Source: Rhabdornis inornatus
Taxonomy: Eukaryota > Chordata > Aves > Passeriformes > Rhabdornithidae
Assembly: GCA_013397075.1 (NCBI GenBank)
Contig: VWZS01000321.1
Location: forward strand, 1 to 64,000
Direction: 5' to 3'
Length of the DNA stretch: 64,000 nucleotides
A model generated the notes under the pieces. The model was not told the origin of the DNA, did not search any database, and worked only from the letters and a program-made list of their open reading frames with translations. Position numbers and translations under genes: made by a program. Below are positions 25,401-40,400 of the stretch, piece by piece (within the stretch, counting starts at the first letter, position 1; each line of letters opens with the position of its first letter).

Positions 25401-28400
25401 CCCGCTACAGAAGGACTAAGCAGTGATTCTCCAGGATAACATCCTGTACAGCTTCCAACACAGGCAAACAAACTTTCTGGGTGTTGAACTGCTTTTCATT
25501 GGTATGATATTTATGTGGACTTTATAGCAAAGTGACAACTGTCTTCAATCTCTTAATCAAGATGAATGTGTGTGTATAGCTTAGCACCCAAGAATCAGTC
25601 CTAACACACTTAATGGTGCCATGAATGATGGCATAGTCCTTTCCAAGCTCTGCTCTTGGCATCCTCATAATTTGTTTTCTTCTTTTAATTTAGACAAATG
25701 TAGACATAAAATTAAAAAAAAAAAAAAAAGAAAAAATTACCACCTCCTTAATTGCTGAAACAGAAACATATAAAAAGAAAAAATATTATAGATATAGTAA
25801 AAGTTGGTACTCTACCTCACCATTAAAGAAGCAGAAAATTGTAGCCACCAGTAGACCCTGTAAAATGAAAACAAAGATTCTGCTTTAATTCATATGCATA
25901 TGGGCTACTTCAGGTGTGAGATAATTAAAGGTTTCTGATAAAATTCAGATATAGATAGCAGAGAAAATGCAAGACAAATCTAAACATGATGAATTATTTC
26001 TAAAAATAGATCACTAAAAGCGTGGGGCCAGCTTTCTGCCATGATGTTACTTTCCTTTGGGAATTGGAAGGCAATTAAATGAGAATTTAGCATATTGAGA
26101 AGTCGAAGAGTACTGGATGAAGATCTTTAAAAATTGCAATAACGTGATCATTTCTCTTTAATTTGACTGCCATGCCAGCTGCTCTGAGCCCAGGTGAGCA
26201 GGGCTGCGTGCTGCTGCCCACCTGGTAGTGCATGAGGATGTGCATCACGTAGTCGTACACCTCCTCAGCGATCCGGCCCTCGGGTCGCCATGGGAACAGC
26301 ACAAACTCGATGCCAAGGAGCGGCACCAGGATCAGGGTGGCTCTCACTGCTTTCATGTACAGGTTGGACTCAGCCTTGTGGGTGTCTTTCAGCTTGGTGA
26401 TGAGAACACGGACGATATTCAGCAGGAAGAAAAGGTTCACCTGTCGGAAAAGGACATGACACTGAGAAGGAGGCCTGAAAAATAATCCTACACACTGATC
26501 TGTGAGACTGGAAACCAGACAACACAAATTCACACTGCTTGGCTAGCACTGTGTTTGTACAAGAGATACCAGATATACGTCTTTGAAAACGCCTTCAAGT
26601 AACTGAGATGTAACTTCCAGTATCCACACCCATTCCTCAAACTCTCTAAGCAAGTGGTAACAATCCACACATCTTTCTCTCTGCTGCCAGTAACAGTGCA
26701 TGGGTGAAGGATTGATTCTTTTCAGGTTGGTCAAGAGAGAGGATGATGCTTATCCCTTCTTATATCAAAGTATGATTCTTCATAAAGCTACTTTTCATTT
26801 TTCAGACATGAATTCCATAAATTTATAGAGAAGAAAAAATCAGAATAATAATAGTAATAAAAAAAGGCAAAATGCTGGTACAAGGAACAGTATATTCCTC
26901 TAGACAAACAGTGGATTTGGCATTCTCACAGTAGCTAATGGCTGGATCTTTTATTCTTACAGCAGAGCTGCCAATGGGGCAAGCACTGAGATGATGCTCT
27001 ATGCCATTCCCTTGCACTACTGAACTTGTTTATTTCCATAGTTACTAAGGCTTTTTTTGGTTAGAAATAGTCTATCTCTATTCCTTCAATTTGACCAGAA
27101 AAAACATCCCAAACTGTCACTGTGAGCAAGCACAAACCTGACACACACACACAGGTATGTGTGTGGATGCACACACACATTCCCCAGGGATGAGTAAGCA
27201 GAGCAGCAGAAGCCTTAGGGATGATCCCACCCCACCCACATCTCCTGTGCAGCCCCTGGAGGAAGCTGCAGGTGGATGAGACCCTGAGAGCTCAGCCAGT
27301 CCATCCCCTTATCCGAGGCACAGAGACAGGACAGAGGTGCTCTGGGGAGCCACTACGGAAAGGAGAGACACAGGCTCTGCTCCTGTCTCAGCTTCCCGGG
27401 GATTGCCTGCCTTGCCAACAACCAGAGACAAAAGGGAGATAGGGGAAGAAGCTGGCAGACAGACAGACAGACAGACAACTCCCTTCTAAAATGCCTCAGA
27501 GTTCCTGGTCTAGGAGGAGGCTCTGTCTTGCTGTAGCACAAGTGCAAGCATTTGCAAGGGAAGGCATTTCAGACCATGGGTGTCATGCTGCCTCCACAGC
27601 CCCAGCAGAATTCTTTCTGCCAGTTCAGGCTTTCAGAATAAATAGCTGCGTGCTATTATAGCAACACGGTCCTTTACAGATATGGGATGTTATTTATATC
27701 CTACTTACATGCTATTTAAATCATTCTAACAGGAAGTTGTTTTACATAGGAAACTACTGCATGATTTTCTCCTGGAAGCCTCCAGCTACCTTTAAGCTTT
27801 GTTTAAACAGCCAAGGTCTTCTGATTCTTTCTCGAGGGATTTATTTAGATTTTATGTAGCCCACGATCCCTATCCAACTTCCTACAGTACGTGCAGACAA
27901 TGAGTCCTTCCTCCATTTCTAGATTTAATCCTTCTCAGATCTACTTGTTCAACATTAACATGTCTCAAACAGTGTTTTCTGCCCTATCATGTTTTGGTAG
28001 CATGGCCAATTCCTGTAACTCTGTCCCTAAGTGCTAACTGAAGATGAAAGTTGGAGCAGTCAGGCATAAATAGCAGCACCCAATGAGCTGTTCCTTTTAC
28101 AATATGCACAGAGTTTCACCCAGCAAAACCAAAATGAACAAAATTAAAAGAGTTTGCAAATAGCTAAAAGTGCAAACAGAAAGCTGGAGGAGGCAAAGCA
28201 GAGGGCAGAGCTGAGTAGAATAGGATGAGTGTCAGTACAAGTGTGTGTACCAATTTTTGATGAGTATCTCTTCTGTCAGAAAATAAGAGTGAGATCAGGA
28301 TGAACTGAATTTTTAATTATAGTGATGAAAACAGGTCCTGGTTTTAAGTAAGGTGCTGAGTAGATTTTTACATTTAAGTAAAAGTAGAGCAGTGGAACTC

Positions 28401-31400
28401 CTCGCATGCACATTATCATCAAATTGACTGTGATGGTTTGGAAAAGCCCAAAGGAGCTCTGTTGTGCTAACTGCACAATGAACACAGAGTGAAACAGCAA
28501 CAGCCCCACAGTGACCTGAAAATTGAACAGGGCAACTGAGCAAAAATAGAAACAAAGGCAGAGAAGGCAATTCTAGACCAAAAAAAAAAATGTGTTGGTA
28601 CTTATACTGGAAACCCAGGAGCATTTAGGTTCTGGATTGAGAGTGGCAGTGAAATGAAGCCGAGTTCCTAAGTCAATAGGGGCTGCAGTTTTTGAATTAA
28701 ACCCTCCTCAGGTGATATTTCTACTTTTCTCCATGCTGAGTTTGCACTAAGTAGTATAGTAATCCTTGTAGGTTTAAATTTTCTTTCAATTCTTCCTTAG
28801 GATGACATAAACAGATCATTCTCACTCAAAGCACTCAGATATTCTTAGATATGAGTTGGTAGTCTTTGCTTGGCTTTTAATGCAGTTGTGCAGCTCCATA
28901 TCTTTGCCTGCTTGGACACAACTGAGCATTCAGCTTCTAAACTCCTAAACCTGGCAATGAGTTCAGCTTAAAGTCATTAAACACGAGGACATGAAAGACA
29001 AAGTGGGGAGCACCTGAACCTCCTTCTAGCACACCATCACTCAGAACTGGCATCTGTAATGGTCTGTCAGACTGTGACACCAATATATAACATTATTACA
29101 GGGAGAAAGGAACATCCCTGTAACAATATTTTTATAAACAATGGCATAACTAAATCATCCAGTGACACCCAAACAAACAAAACCACAAGAGCACTGGCAC
29201 ATCTGAAATCTACATGGAAATCAGGACTGGTTTCACTGAAGTGCAAACCAATTCCTTTTCCCTTCCCCCTTCAATTTCGATCAATATTTGTCTAGCATGA
29301 AAACTAACATCACCCTCTACTGTCTCATTCCCACCCTGTTTCTGTAATTGTGATTGCTTAGGCAGACAGTTGTAATTTAATGGTGAGTTGAAGACAATTC
29401 CAATCAAAGTCCAACCTATGTCTGCTCCTGTTTCTTTGGCAGAAGAACTGACCACTGAGTTATGTAACAACAGGGACCATAAAAGCAGCGTTGTTTTAAA
29501 CTTTATGTAATTGTAGGATTTTCAGTGATGTACAAGAGTTAAATTCCCATTGATTTCTGCCAATTCTCCCTGGCACCCACTTGACAGTCCCCTTCATGTT
29601 CTTTGAGATCTGCTCCTGCAAATAGAAACAGTGTCTTCCCCTTCATTATTTAATTTGCAGTTTAATGTTGTTGCTTAAATGTCTACTAAAGCAGGTCATG
29701 CTTAGTAAAGTGTGGAAATTGTATCTGGCAAGCAAGCTGCTTAAGCAAATGAGGGTTCTGTTCACAAAGCCTAAACACATGCATTTAATCTAATATCTTT
29801 AGCCCTGCCCTGTCTTTTCTGAATTGAAAAAAACACCTTATTCTTTGCTTCTAGAAAGGAAAGCAACTCCTTTAAAGTACTTTCACATCACAGGCAAGTT
29901 GTGCAGTTTAATCTGTGATTCCTGCATGATTTTCAAATAAATTTACTGATTGTACCGAAGCAAGAAAAACACAAGAGAAACACTTTCAGTTCGGTCATGA
30001 AAAATATAGTAATATCAAAGGTGAACAAAGTTGTAAATTGCAAAGAGGATGAACAATGACTCTGCCCAGACCAACCCCACAGAGATGATTATTATGCCTC
30101 CAGTAAAATCAAAGAACATTCTGAATGTGGCCTTGAATAGAAACAAGACTTGATCATTTGGGACAGATCCAGTGCATTCGAATCCCACAGGAGTCTGGCC
30201 ACTTGCAGTGTGATTTTGTGGAGGCTGCTGCTCAGAAGGAGAAAAAAAGACCTTACATCCTAAAATGAGGTCACTTGATGGAAGATAGTACAGTCTTATA
30301 GCTTTTACACAAATTTTTACATTGCTATTTAAAACGAATTCTAATACAAATTATTGTCCAGCTTGAAAGAGCTTTACTTAAATGATATATCTCTGAAGAG
30401 ATCAGAACAATAGAAGTAACAGCCCACAAAAAAAAAAAAACCAAACCCTATACCTTTCTGTGAAAACAGGGTTTCATCTTCTGTGTAAAGCAGAGAGACT
30501 AAAAAAATGGAAAGGATTTAGAATTGGGTTTGAGTTTACAGATCAGGGCACAGCAGATCCTTACATGAACAGATACAGCAGACCTGACTGCCAGGACAAG
30601 AGATTACCAGCAACAATTCACACCCCAAGAGGCACAGCTCTCAATAACTACATGGGCATTGCTCTGGCTGCAAGAGGGAGGCTCAGGTGTGTCATGGTAT
30701 CATCACAGTCTTCAACATTTAACTTCATTAGTTAATTTCACTGTGAATGAAAAAGGGAGTAACAAGAATCCCAGGATTTTTACAATGGTCTTCTGGGAGC
30801 ATTCTCTATGCACGGAATGCCCTCCGCAGGCATTCATTAACAAGTTAAGAGAATTATTTCCATAAAGTTACTTAAGGTTTTTATTCTTAATCAACTTCCT
30901 TTTGTGAACTGAAAAGCAGGGAGAAAAGTCAGCAGCCATGGACCCAGCAGTTTGGCCAGATCAGCTCAAGGTTTCTGTTACAATAAAACAAGTGACTGTC
31001 AAACACAGTCAGGGGCTAATCACATATGGAATGCCTCTATACTAATTATGTTCATTATGTAGATAGTTGTTTAAATACACACCTATTTCTATTTAGCAAC
31101 AGCTTACCGACTGAATTTCATAGGGTAAATCCAGTCCTAGTGCAACTGACATACAAGGCTGATTTTCACGCAGTAATGTCCTCAGTTACTCACCTAGAAT
31201 TTCATTTAGTAGTGAACACTGAGTAGAGCTGGCATTAACTTGGGGTGTCAGACAGAACACCATGCTCTAAGATTTCATGAGCACTCCAGAAACAGAGGAG
31301 CTGCAATACCCCAGTGGCCAAAGCCGACAGTGCTAAATCAGTATCAGAACAGGGGCAGTCACAGGTAGTGGCAGAACCATTTGCACCGGTTCTCTCACAA

Positions 31401-34400
31401 AGTGCCTGATCTAGTTTCTCTCCATCCCATATTCCCACCCACAGTCAGCCCTGGAATCCAAACCCTCTCTCCCTGAACCTCAGACAGTCTGGTGGCTGTT
31501 TGGCCACAGCACACAATGAGGCTTCTAGCAGGGTCCACCTGGCAATGAGTCTGGGCACGAGAGGCATTCTCAGCTAAAGGAAGGAGTTTGAATTCCCCTC
31601 CAGTACTCCAGGTAAGGTTTAGTTCTTCCTTGTTGCTAGCATTTGAGTGGAATGACAATCAACATTGCAAACCCTGAGTTTCTCAAAGGACCAGAGGCAC
31701 AGATCCTTAAAAAGGCCAAGACTTCTTGTATCTTATGTGTCTGAGGCAGCTGCTGGGTTAAGCAGCAGACTCACAAGTGACAGTGATCTCTAAAGGTTAG
31801 CTTAAAGCTCTTACCTTTGTAAGCCCATCAAGGGCAGCCAGAAAACAAAGAAGAAAACAAAATATTATTTGAAAAATGCTTACCAAGAGAGCAGCACAAA
31901 TAGGGCCATGGATGATGTAAAGCAGATGAGTATCAGAGCTGATCCAACAACTACAGAAAACAAACAGGGAAAAAACCCCAAACATTTATTAGCTTTGGTT
32001 TCTTTTTTCCTTAAAGAAAATATAGAAGTTTTGCAAAGCAAGCTGAAGTTACTTACTTGTCATTATAATACAAACTTCTTGCAACAGCATGTATGCAGGC
32101 AGGGATCAGTGGAAAACCTGTGGCGAAAAAAAACAGTATTTTCTTCATTAGTAAAACCTGTTTAATAACTAAGTAAACTTGCATATCTTGATGGGATCTT
32201 CTGTATTTTCACCTCACCCAAACTATATACCTGCAGAGAAAATAAACTAACATGGACCAATTTAAACTTCCTTTTTTTAGATTTCTTTCTGAGGGCTGTG
32301 TGAAACCTTATTCCCACTGACTTGCCAAGAAATCCACAGCAACACACAGGCAAATCAACTTTTCATTTTTTAGAACATAACAAGTGATCTCCATTAACAC
32401 AGATGGTTTTCAATCTGCAGTAACACCAAATAGGAAGGTAATATTAAAATGGTGGTTGCATACATAAGCACAGCTTTAACAGCATGACCAGTGGTGAGCA
32501 TATTCTCACTGGTATGAGGACAAAGTATCAACACCTTGCTGTATTTAGAAAACAACTTTGAAATTAGACTCAGGAAATCAAGCCAAATGAAAAAAATTAA
32601 AAAGAATAAGAAAATTAGTCATCCGGGACCCTTAACGTTCTGGTGGTTCCTGATTTCAGGAGCTGCTGAGCACTGCAGGGGGACAGTGACCCAGGTACCA
32701 AGTCACATTGGAGCTGAGGGTGCCAACGCAGTGAGGCTGCCAGAGCCTTCACTTTCACTTTGTGAATAAGCCCTTGTGCACTATCTGAAGTGAGCAGGCT
32801 TGGCTTATTAGTTTTGATATTGATACTACTTGAGATCTTCAGTTACAGCTATTCTGTGTTTGCTTAGTGAATAGCACAGTCAGATGGAGCTGCTGGAAAA
32901 ATAAATCCTCAGCCATCTCTAACTCAGTTCTGACCCTCCACCCTAGGCATGGAGAGACTTCTCTGAAAACAAACATCCATTCCTGAATAAACATCTTCGA
33001 GGTGAGGAACAATGAATAATTACTTCTTAAGGTCTTTATGATAATAGGGGACTATTTTCTCTATACAAAGGAGGAGTCACTTCCTGACTCCAGAAATGCA
33101 TACTCTCTCAGCAGAGGTACACACAGCTTCCTACATTAATATTTCTAAGCTTGTTAAAACACTACAGACAAAGAATTGGGGTGTGCCACTGTCACTCAAA
33201 GCTACAGCTCAGAGAGGCAAAGGTACAGCTGTTTGAAGGAGGAAGAGGCTGCATTGACCTGGAAATACACAAGCTGAAATCACATACCCCAGCCAAGAAG
33301 GTAATACCACATCAAGTGCTGCTTCTCAGCAAAAACAGCCACCACAATCAGAGTGTGCAGGTAAATGCCTTCACATAGCATCCAAAAGTAGTTGCAACCC
33401 ATCAGGTACAGGTAGATGAACTGTGACACTTTGCAACTAACCTGCAGGAAAAAAAGAGCAGAGTATAATATAAATATTTGCAGAAATCTCAGAGCTTTAT
33501 TTGCAAAGTGGAAAAAATACCACTCAAGGTAATGTTTATTCTGTTTTCCACTACAATTACATTTATTTACTTTTGAAAAGTGAATTTTTATGGCATTACA
33601 ATCCCATACTTTATGGTGACATAAGACTAATAACTGAGTCTGGATTTCATACAGGAGGACCCTGAGATCCTCAAGCATGTTAGAATGCTCTTATGATATT
33701 TTGCTTTATTGCAAACCTTGCCACACTTAACCATTCAAAACCCTTGAATTATCTGATAGTAACCCCACAAGAAATGTACTTTGATGTGGGTAATCCCCTC
33801 TTAGTTCTACCCATCACAACTTGTATCTATCCCAGAGAACAATTCATGTTTTTAAAATGCTTACAGTACTTCCAGTTTTAAACTACTCATAACTGCACCT
33901 AGGGACTGATAGCTTGCAGTAGGTTTTGGAGAAGCCTGGCATTTATTTGTATTTAGCTTCATTCAAAATATATACTGCAGTTCAAATGCTATAATATAAT
34001 TTTTTAGGAAGTCTAAAATGTGAGGTTGTGAACAAGGAGCAACAACTAACTTGCAGATTTGGCCACACTAAATCCTTTTTTTCCCTGCTTCCAACATTGC
34101 TGCCCATTTGATTGTTCTATTTCTGCCATTTGGCTTAAAACAAACCAAAACCCAATATTGTTTTACCATTTTCTGCTACCTAACTCACTTGATAATGATT
34201 ATTAGCAGCTATCTCAGATATGTTTTCCAGCACATTGATGACTGCTTCTACGGGAGAAAAGGAAATAATATTTTTTACTCGATTCAGCTTCTGGAGTTTT
34301 ACCCTAACTTTCACAGACTTAAGATTTATCTTCCGCCTCTAAATAACAATAAAGCCAGAGCTAGGGATTTGTTTGTTTGTATACTTCATCTTTAGACTCT

Positions 34401-37400
34401 TGTGCTGCAAAAGCAAATTTTTCTTATTTTAACTGAAGATGGCCAAGGTAGAGCCATAAGAAACTAGCAGACAGGTCCAAAATACCTTGCAAAACCTTTT
34501 TTCCTGCCCTTCCTTGGTGAATTCAGCTCTCACCTCCCTGACACCATCTAGAATAGGCTTTCCTGCCGTTGTTTCAGGGCAAAAGAGATTCTGTGGAGTT
34601 GGGAAGAGGCGCTCAGTAAGGTCAGTGCCTTAAAACACTTTTACTATTTCACAACCTCGAATGTGCAATGTCCCAGGCACTGTGAGACATCTGCTGTGCT
34701 TCGTCACACGGACACGGCGTCAGCAACGCTGTAACCTCGGCACACACAGCATTCCATCAGCTGTGCAGCTCCCACCTCTGCCGAGCTGCCCAGGCCATTC
34801 AAACAAACAAACAAACACGGCTGGCAGACAGACTTTCACTTACTGGGTTAGTTGCAACTAATTCCTGGTTGTTGGCAACGGCCGTCAGTGAAATTATTGT
34901 TACAACAGAGTTGCAAACAAAAGAGAAAAACAGATTTTTATGCAGGGTAATCCTTTGGCAACTCAAGCTCCTAGAAAAGAGAAACAAGAACAAATGAGTA
35001 CATGGGAGGACAACTATGTGTACTTGGGGACAACTCTGACATTTTGAAATGCTAGAGCTCTTGATTTTATTAACAAGTCTTACATCAACCCTTTCCTCAG
35101 GTCCAGAGCAAATTTAATACACCAAAAGGAAGAAAGCATGAACATTCAGATCCAATATGTTTATAGTGAAGGACCTGCTTTGTAGTATCCAGCTGAAAAT
35201 GATTTAAATTTAAAATTGAAATTATTTTCAGAAGATTTACTTTTTTTTTGGTTAGTACCTGAAGAATTTTCCAATTACCTATCCTATGGATCTACCTTTG
35301 CCAAGCGCCTATCACACCTGTGCTTGATGAAGCTGTCTTACCCTGTTTCCATTTACCCAAATCTGTTCAGATCTTTTGAGGGTAATTCCTGCTACTCATA
35401 TCCTTGTCATCTTTCTTCCTTCAGCCTAAAGCTAGAGAAATATCTAAATAAGCAAAATAATGCAAATTTCCCCCAACATCTATCACTTACACACATGCCA
35501 CTGAGAGAAATCAGAAACACATTCCAAAGAGCAGGAGGGGGCATGTCTAAACTGTCACCCAAGGGGAAAAAAAAAAATAAATCAAGTTTTCTGGCCTCTT
35601 CAAATAGCATGCCTGGAAGAAAAGACAAAGGAGGGACATCAGCAATTCATTTTTAATTTGAAAGGACAAAAGGGAGACCTTTGCATTTTTTCAGATAAAT
35701 GCAGATATGGAATCTTCACAAAGGCTGGAGGAGTGTATTGAAAACTGCCGACAGATGAAACAACAATCAAGGTGACCCTAAGAAATGAAAGGGCAGCCCC
35801 ATAATCCTGGCCATAGGGCAGATCTTGGCTGTATCCTTTGCAGCTCTCACGAGGGCAGTGTACAAAGCACCCAGAGATCCCTGAGCTCACAGCACACACT
35901 GTGCAAGCCTCGAGACAGTCTGAGCCCAAGGCACTGAAAACAGGGAAAAGAAACCCCTCTGGAAACCAGTGCTGCAATTAAAAGGGACCTACAGGAAACT
36001 TTGGTTGCCACGTGTCATTTGGCTGAAGAAAATACAAAAGAAAAAGTTTCCAAAATATGGAAAACAGGGTTGCATATGAATTTGAGGAAAAATATATTTC
36101 ATTAGGCTCTTTAAGCTTTTATTTGAGTCTTGTTTTAATGCCCCAAATGGATAAACTTTAATTGTTACAACATGCAGGGTCTTACATTCCTTGAAAATGT
36201 ATTTTTATATATTTTTTTCCCTGTATGGTTTATATATGAAAAGAGAGACAATACTAGATTCCAGCGAAGGGCTTTGTGTAAACAAGTCCTGAAAAACTCT
36301 GGAATTCTGTCTGCTTATTGTTAAGACTCAAGGCTCAGGCAAGGAAGAGCACGTACAGCTAATGGGGCCATCTCTCCGGGTCATCCCGCAGCTGTTCCTG
36401 TTGAATATTCAAACACACCCATCCACACCCACCTCCACCCATGCATGAAAGGACTGAAAGGATCACCGGACAAGAAACAGAAAGCAAGACTGATGACATT
36501 TAAAAAGTAAGATTGTTTTTGGTAATAAAAAGACTTTTCCTAAGCTTCCGCACCCTCCCTCTTCTGTTATCCTTCCTATAGTCCTTTTTTCCTGAGTGTT
36601 TTTCTTAATGACATAATATCCTTTAATCACTTAATTCTCATATTTATGATCTAAGTACATTTGAATGAACAACCCCTCAGTTAAACCATGTGTAGTAAAA
36701 AAAAAACCAGACTTCCTACTAAATTACTATTTCCCTTTTTTTGACTCCTGTATATCCCGTGAATTAGGGAAAAATTAATTTCTCCAATATTTCTCCAAAG
36801 GAAAATAAGGTGACATTTTCAAAAGCCCCTAAGTGGATTTGAGAGCTAAGTTTTTAAGGAATTTCAATACTGGAAACTCAAGCATGCACCTAAAGGGAAT
36901 TATCTGCTCAGATGACATTAACTGAGTGACTTAAGTAGCTCCTGTCTCCATAACAATCCAATAATCAGTGCTTTGCCCACTCTGTCTTTAACACAGGGCT
37001 GCTCTCCTCTATGAATGCTGTCGTGGGATTTGACGTGACACTTGATCAACAACTCCTTTATTTCAGGTGGGTTTTTTTGTTGTTTTTTTTTTTTTGGACT
37101 GCTTTGAATTTTGTTGGGAGGGGTGGGGACATCTTTGAAACTAGCTCCCCTTTATCCTAAATCACTGTTTTTAAAGTATTCTCTTGCCTTGATATTCATT
37201 CATTATGAAAACCATAAAATTATTTCAACATTTGAAACACGTGCGAGTATGTAACAAAATGAGAAAGCGGAGACACTGCAAGAAGTTACTTTTATGTCTC
37301 ACAGATGAGTTTCCAGAGACATTCAGAGTTCCAGGTTTATGACCCATTTCATTCTGTTAAACCAAGAACTCCAGTGCACTTGTGGAACACAAGTCACAAG

Positions 37401-40400
37401 CTGGACAAGTATTTCCAAGGAGAAAATTTTTCTGAAGAAAAAACAAAATTTAAAATGCAAACATAAAATGCAGAAAAATTTTAGTCCTAAAAAATAATTC
37501 AAATCCCAAACAGTTGGTACTTCCTTTGGGGAAAAGTTCCAAATTTCTAGTCAAATCTAAAGACATCCTAATGATCAGAAACCCAGCAAATGCTGTCTGG
37601 AAACTTTTAAGTCAGTTGACTTACAGAATAAAAGTTTTGGAAATGACAGATTCAAAGACACCCCCCACAATAGAAAAAAAAAAAAGTCCACCTGTTAAAG
37701 CTATGAATAATTATCCAAGCCTTAGCCGATACATAATACATCCTGGTATTAATCTAGGTCCTTAAATACCCTTCTGCTACTAAAAATACTTTAGAGGAAC
37801 TGTACATCCCAAGAGAACAGCTTGCAGAGGACTTTCTTTAGCTTCTTTTGAATTTTGTAATTTCCTTTTATATCCCAACATAACCACAGTCTAGAAAATG
37901 TGGTTTGTGGGTCTGGATTTATTCCATGCAGTTCTCTGAGGAAGGATGATCCTGCTCCCAGAGAAGAAAATCCTTGGATGGTTAGATAAACATGACACAG
38001 GATGGCAGCAGAGCAGATCACCTTCTTTTGCAGTAAGTGCCACAAGCAAAGGTGAAATTACTTTGGTTTCCATATTATGGCATAGAAAAAGCGTGCTTGA
38101 CTCTCTGGGAACTTATAAAATCATATCCTACTGCAAATCTTTTTCTGTCCCCCTTTGTTAAAGCATTTTTTCCTATCACATTAGATATTTAGTCTCCTAA
38201 ACTTTGTGACATTTATTGCAACAGCACCGACCTTTTTTATGAAAAATCAAAGTTCTTATAAGCACTCAGAGCCATTTCACACATTGAGTTTGTGGAAGGA
38301 AATGTATTTGGAAAGAAGAACCATTTTTTTTACAGATTATACAAAAATAAATTGATCGTAAAATAACTATATATGTTTTCCTTTATGAAACAAGATCAGA
38401 AAAAGCTGAAATGTCATCTTGAATAGTGGATTTCAAAAGAAGGGCTACAAAGTTGAAACACTCCTGTTTATTGGGGCTTTGCAGAAATGCTGTGGAAGCC
38501 TGGGGAAATAATGCACAGCTAAAGTGGAAGCACTGCTTTCAGCCAGATGTGACTAAAAAGAGCTCTTTTAAAATCAGCTATCAGCTGCCTCCACCCAATG
38601 AAAACCCACAGCATGGGAAAAGCATCCACTGCCAGTGTATCTGCTATTCCTGTTTAAATGTCAGGAGGAAATGGGAGCTGCAGTGAGGCAGCAGGGCACA
38701 GGGGCAGGAGTAGGTGAGTGTGAGGAGCAGATGTGCATTGCCAAGGAGAAGGTGTCCATGGAATGATTAAACCAGGCTGACAAGGGGAGCCCACACTGGG
38801 CACAGCAGCAGCTGGCACAGGGAACAACTTGTCTTTCTCAGCTCAGCTCATGTGGCAACACTCCTGGGTTCACCTTTCCACCAGGCCTCAGCAGCTTCTT
38901 AAAGGACAAGAAAAAGAAAAGGAGCCTTTCATGGGGAAGGGAAGAAAGTTCACCAAATATGAAGAACAAGACTAATTTTAAAAGCCCTGTGTATTCTATG
39001 ATGAGCTGTTGGGACAGTGGTGGTACACTGCTCAAACTTCCTTTCAAGAAGGTCACATCACAACTGTTAGTCAGCAGATGACAAGCCTGCTATACATAAT
39101 ACTGTGAATTAAAAAATGGGATTGTTTTTATTATTTTACTGTAGCTCTTAGCCTTACTTCCCTTACAGTTGTCATATTTTGTGAGTACCACTTTGGAATG
39201 TTACTGTACCTATCAAATGTCAGCACTGTTTTGGCTTGACTTGCTCTTTAGTTCAGTTGATGCTTGGCATAACACAGAATCATAGAACACCCTTGGACTT
39301 GGAAGAGACCCACAAGGATAGAGTCCAATTCCTAGTATCCCTACTGTAATTTATCACTAAAAAAATCCAGACATCACAAACCCAAAAAGAACAAACATTT
39401 TCCCATCTCCTATTTTCAATATATTCTACAGTTTTTGGGTTGCAGGTTTTTGATTTTAGGTTTCTGACAAAAGAAACCTCAATTTTTGTTACAATATAAA
39501 GTCCAACAGCAAACCTATATACTGGCTTTCTTCACCTCCCTTCTCCATCTAACGTCATTTGGATGGCTGGTGTTCCAAAGCACTGAAACCAGGACTGTGG
39601 CCACCACTGGGATTTGATGAAGGATTTTAAACATACTTACTTAAAATAAAAGAATATGCCAAGAGAAATCAGAAGGGATACAATTGAAAGCCCGTGTCCA
39701 ATGATGGCCAAGTAATACAAGTTCAGAGCAGTCTGCAACACAAAAACAAAGCCAAGTGAGTCAGACAGAGCTACTGCTGATAAAGCACATTTATACATCT
39801 CTTCCTGCAGTTACAGTGACTATAATATTAATAAGAAAAAAACCCCAAAACCATTTCAGGTAATGACAGAACAAGTCCAGAATCCTGCCAAACAACATCC
39901 TACTAAAATCTCCCTCCATAGGAACACAGCAGATTCACTGAAGAAATCACTAAAATTTACCAGTTAAAACACCAGCTTTCCAACATACAGTGCTATGGTT
40001 TTTTCTGAGTATTTATACAAATCTATTTAAGTTCCTATACTGGGTGCATTGCTATCTGAGGCTTGAGCCCTCTCTTAACACAACTCCTAAGTAAAGCACA
40101 TGCTTCCTGTATGAATTTATATAACTTTTCCCCACAGATTTTTTCTCAGCCTTTAAAGATCCTTCCTTCAAAATGAGCTATGATTATAGTACTGGAAATT
40201 CAGTTTTTATTGAGCATTTCAGGAAGGACAGGGAAAAAAAAATTAACAATGACTCAAAAATAGTGAAGACTACTATGTTAAATAGTCATAATTATGTTTC
40301 AATATTATGTTATGTTAAATAAGCCTACTGCCAATTATGGAATTATGAGTATCTGGGTAGATACAAAAGGTAAAAAAAAAAGGAACTGGTGATTTAATAT

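Larger units (their letters stand above)
19442..25815 (-). other. CALCRL intron 11 (6374 bp)
   Basis: Bounded by donor GTAGAG at 25815 and acceptor ...CAG at 19442. Contains a CTTT simple repeat (22263-22280), A-rich runs at about 22411 and 25713, a GC-richer patch around 23240-23420, and a reverse CR1 relic at 25281-25390. No further exon was recognised. Confidence 0.85.

Noticed and set aside
25713..25729. Poly-A run, considered as a retrogene or SINE tail
   Set aside because: No body sequence of a retrocopy, no target-site duplication seen; treated as a simple A tract in intron 11.
35216..35656. 146-codon plus-strand open frame in CALCRL intron 5
   Set aside because: No recognised domain, lies antisense inside an intron and ends in low-complexity lysine/asparagine sequence; most likely chance.
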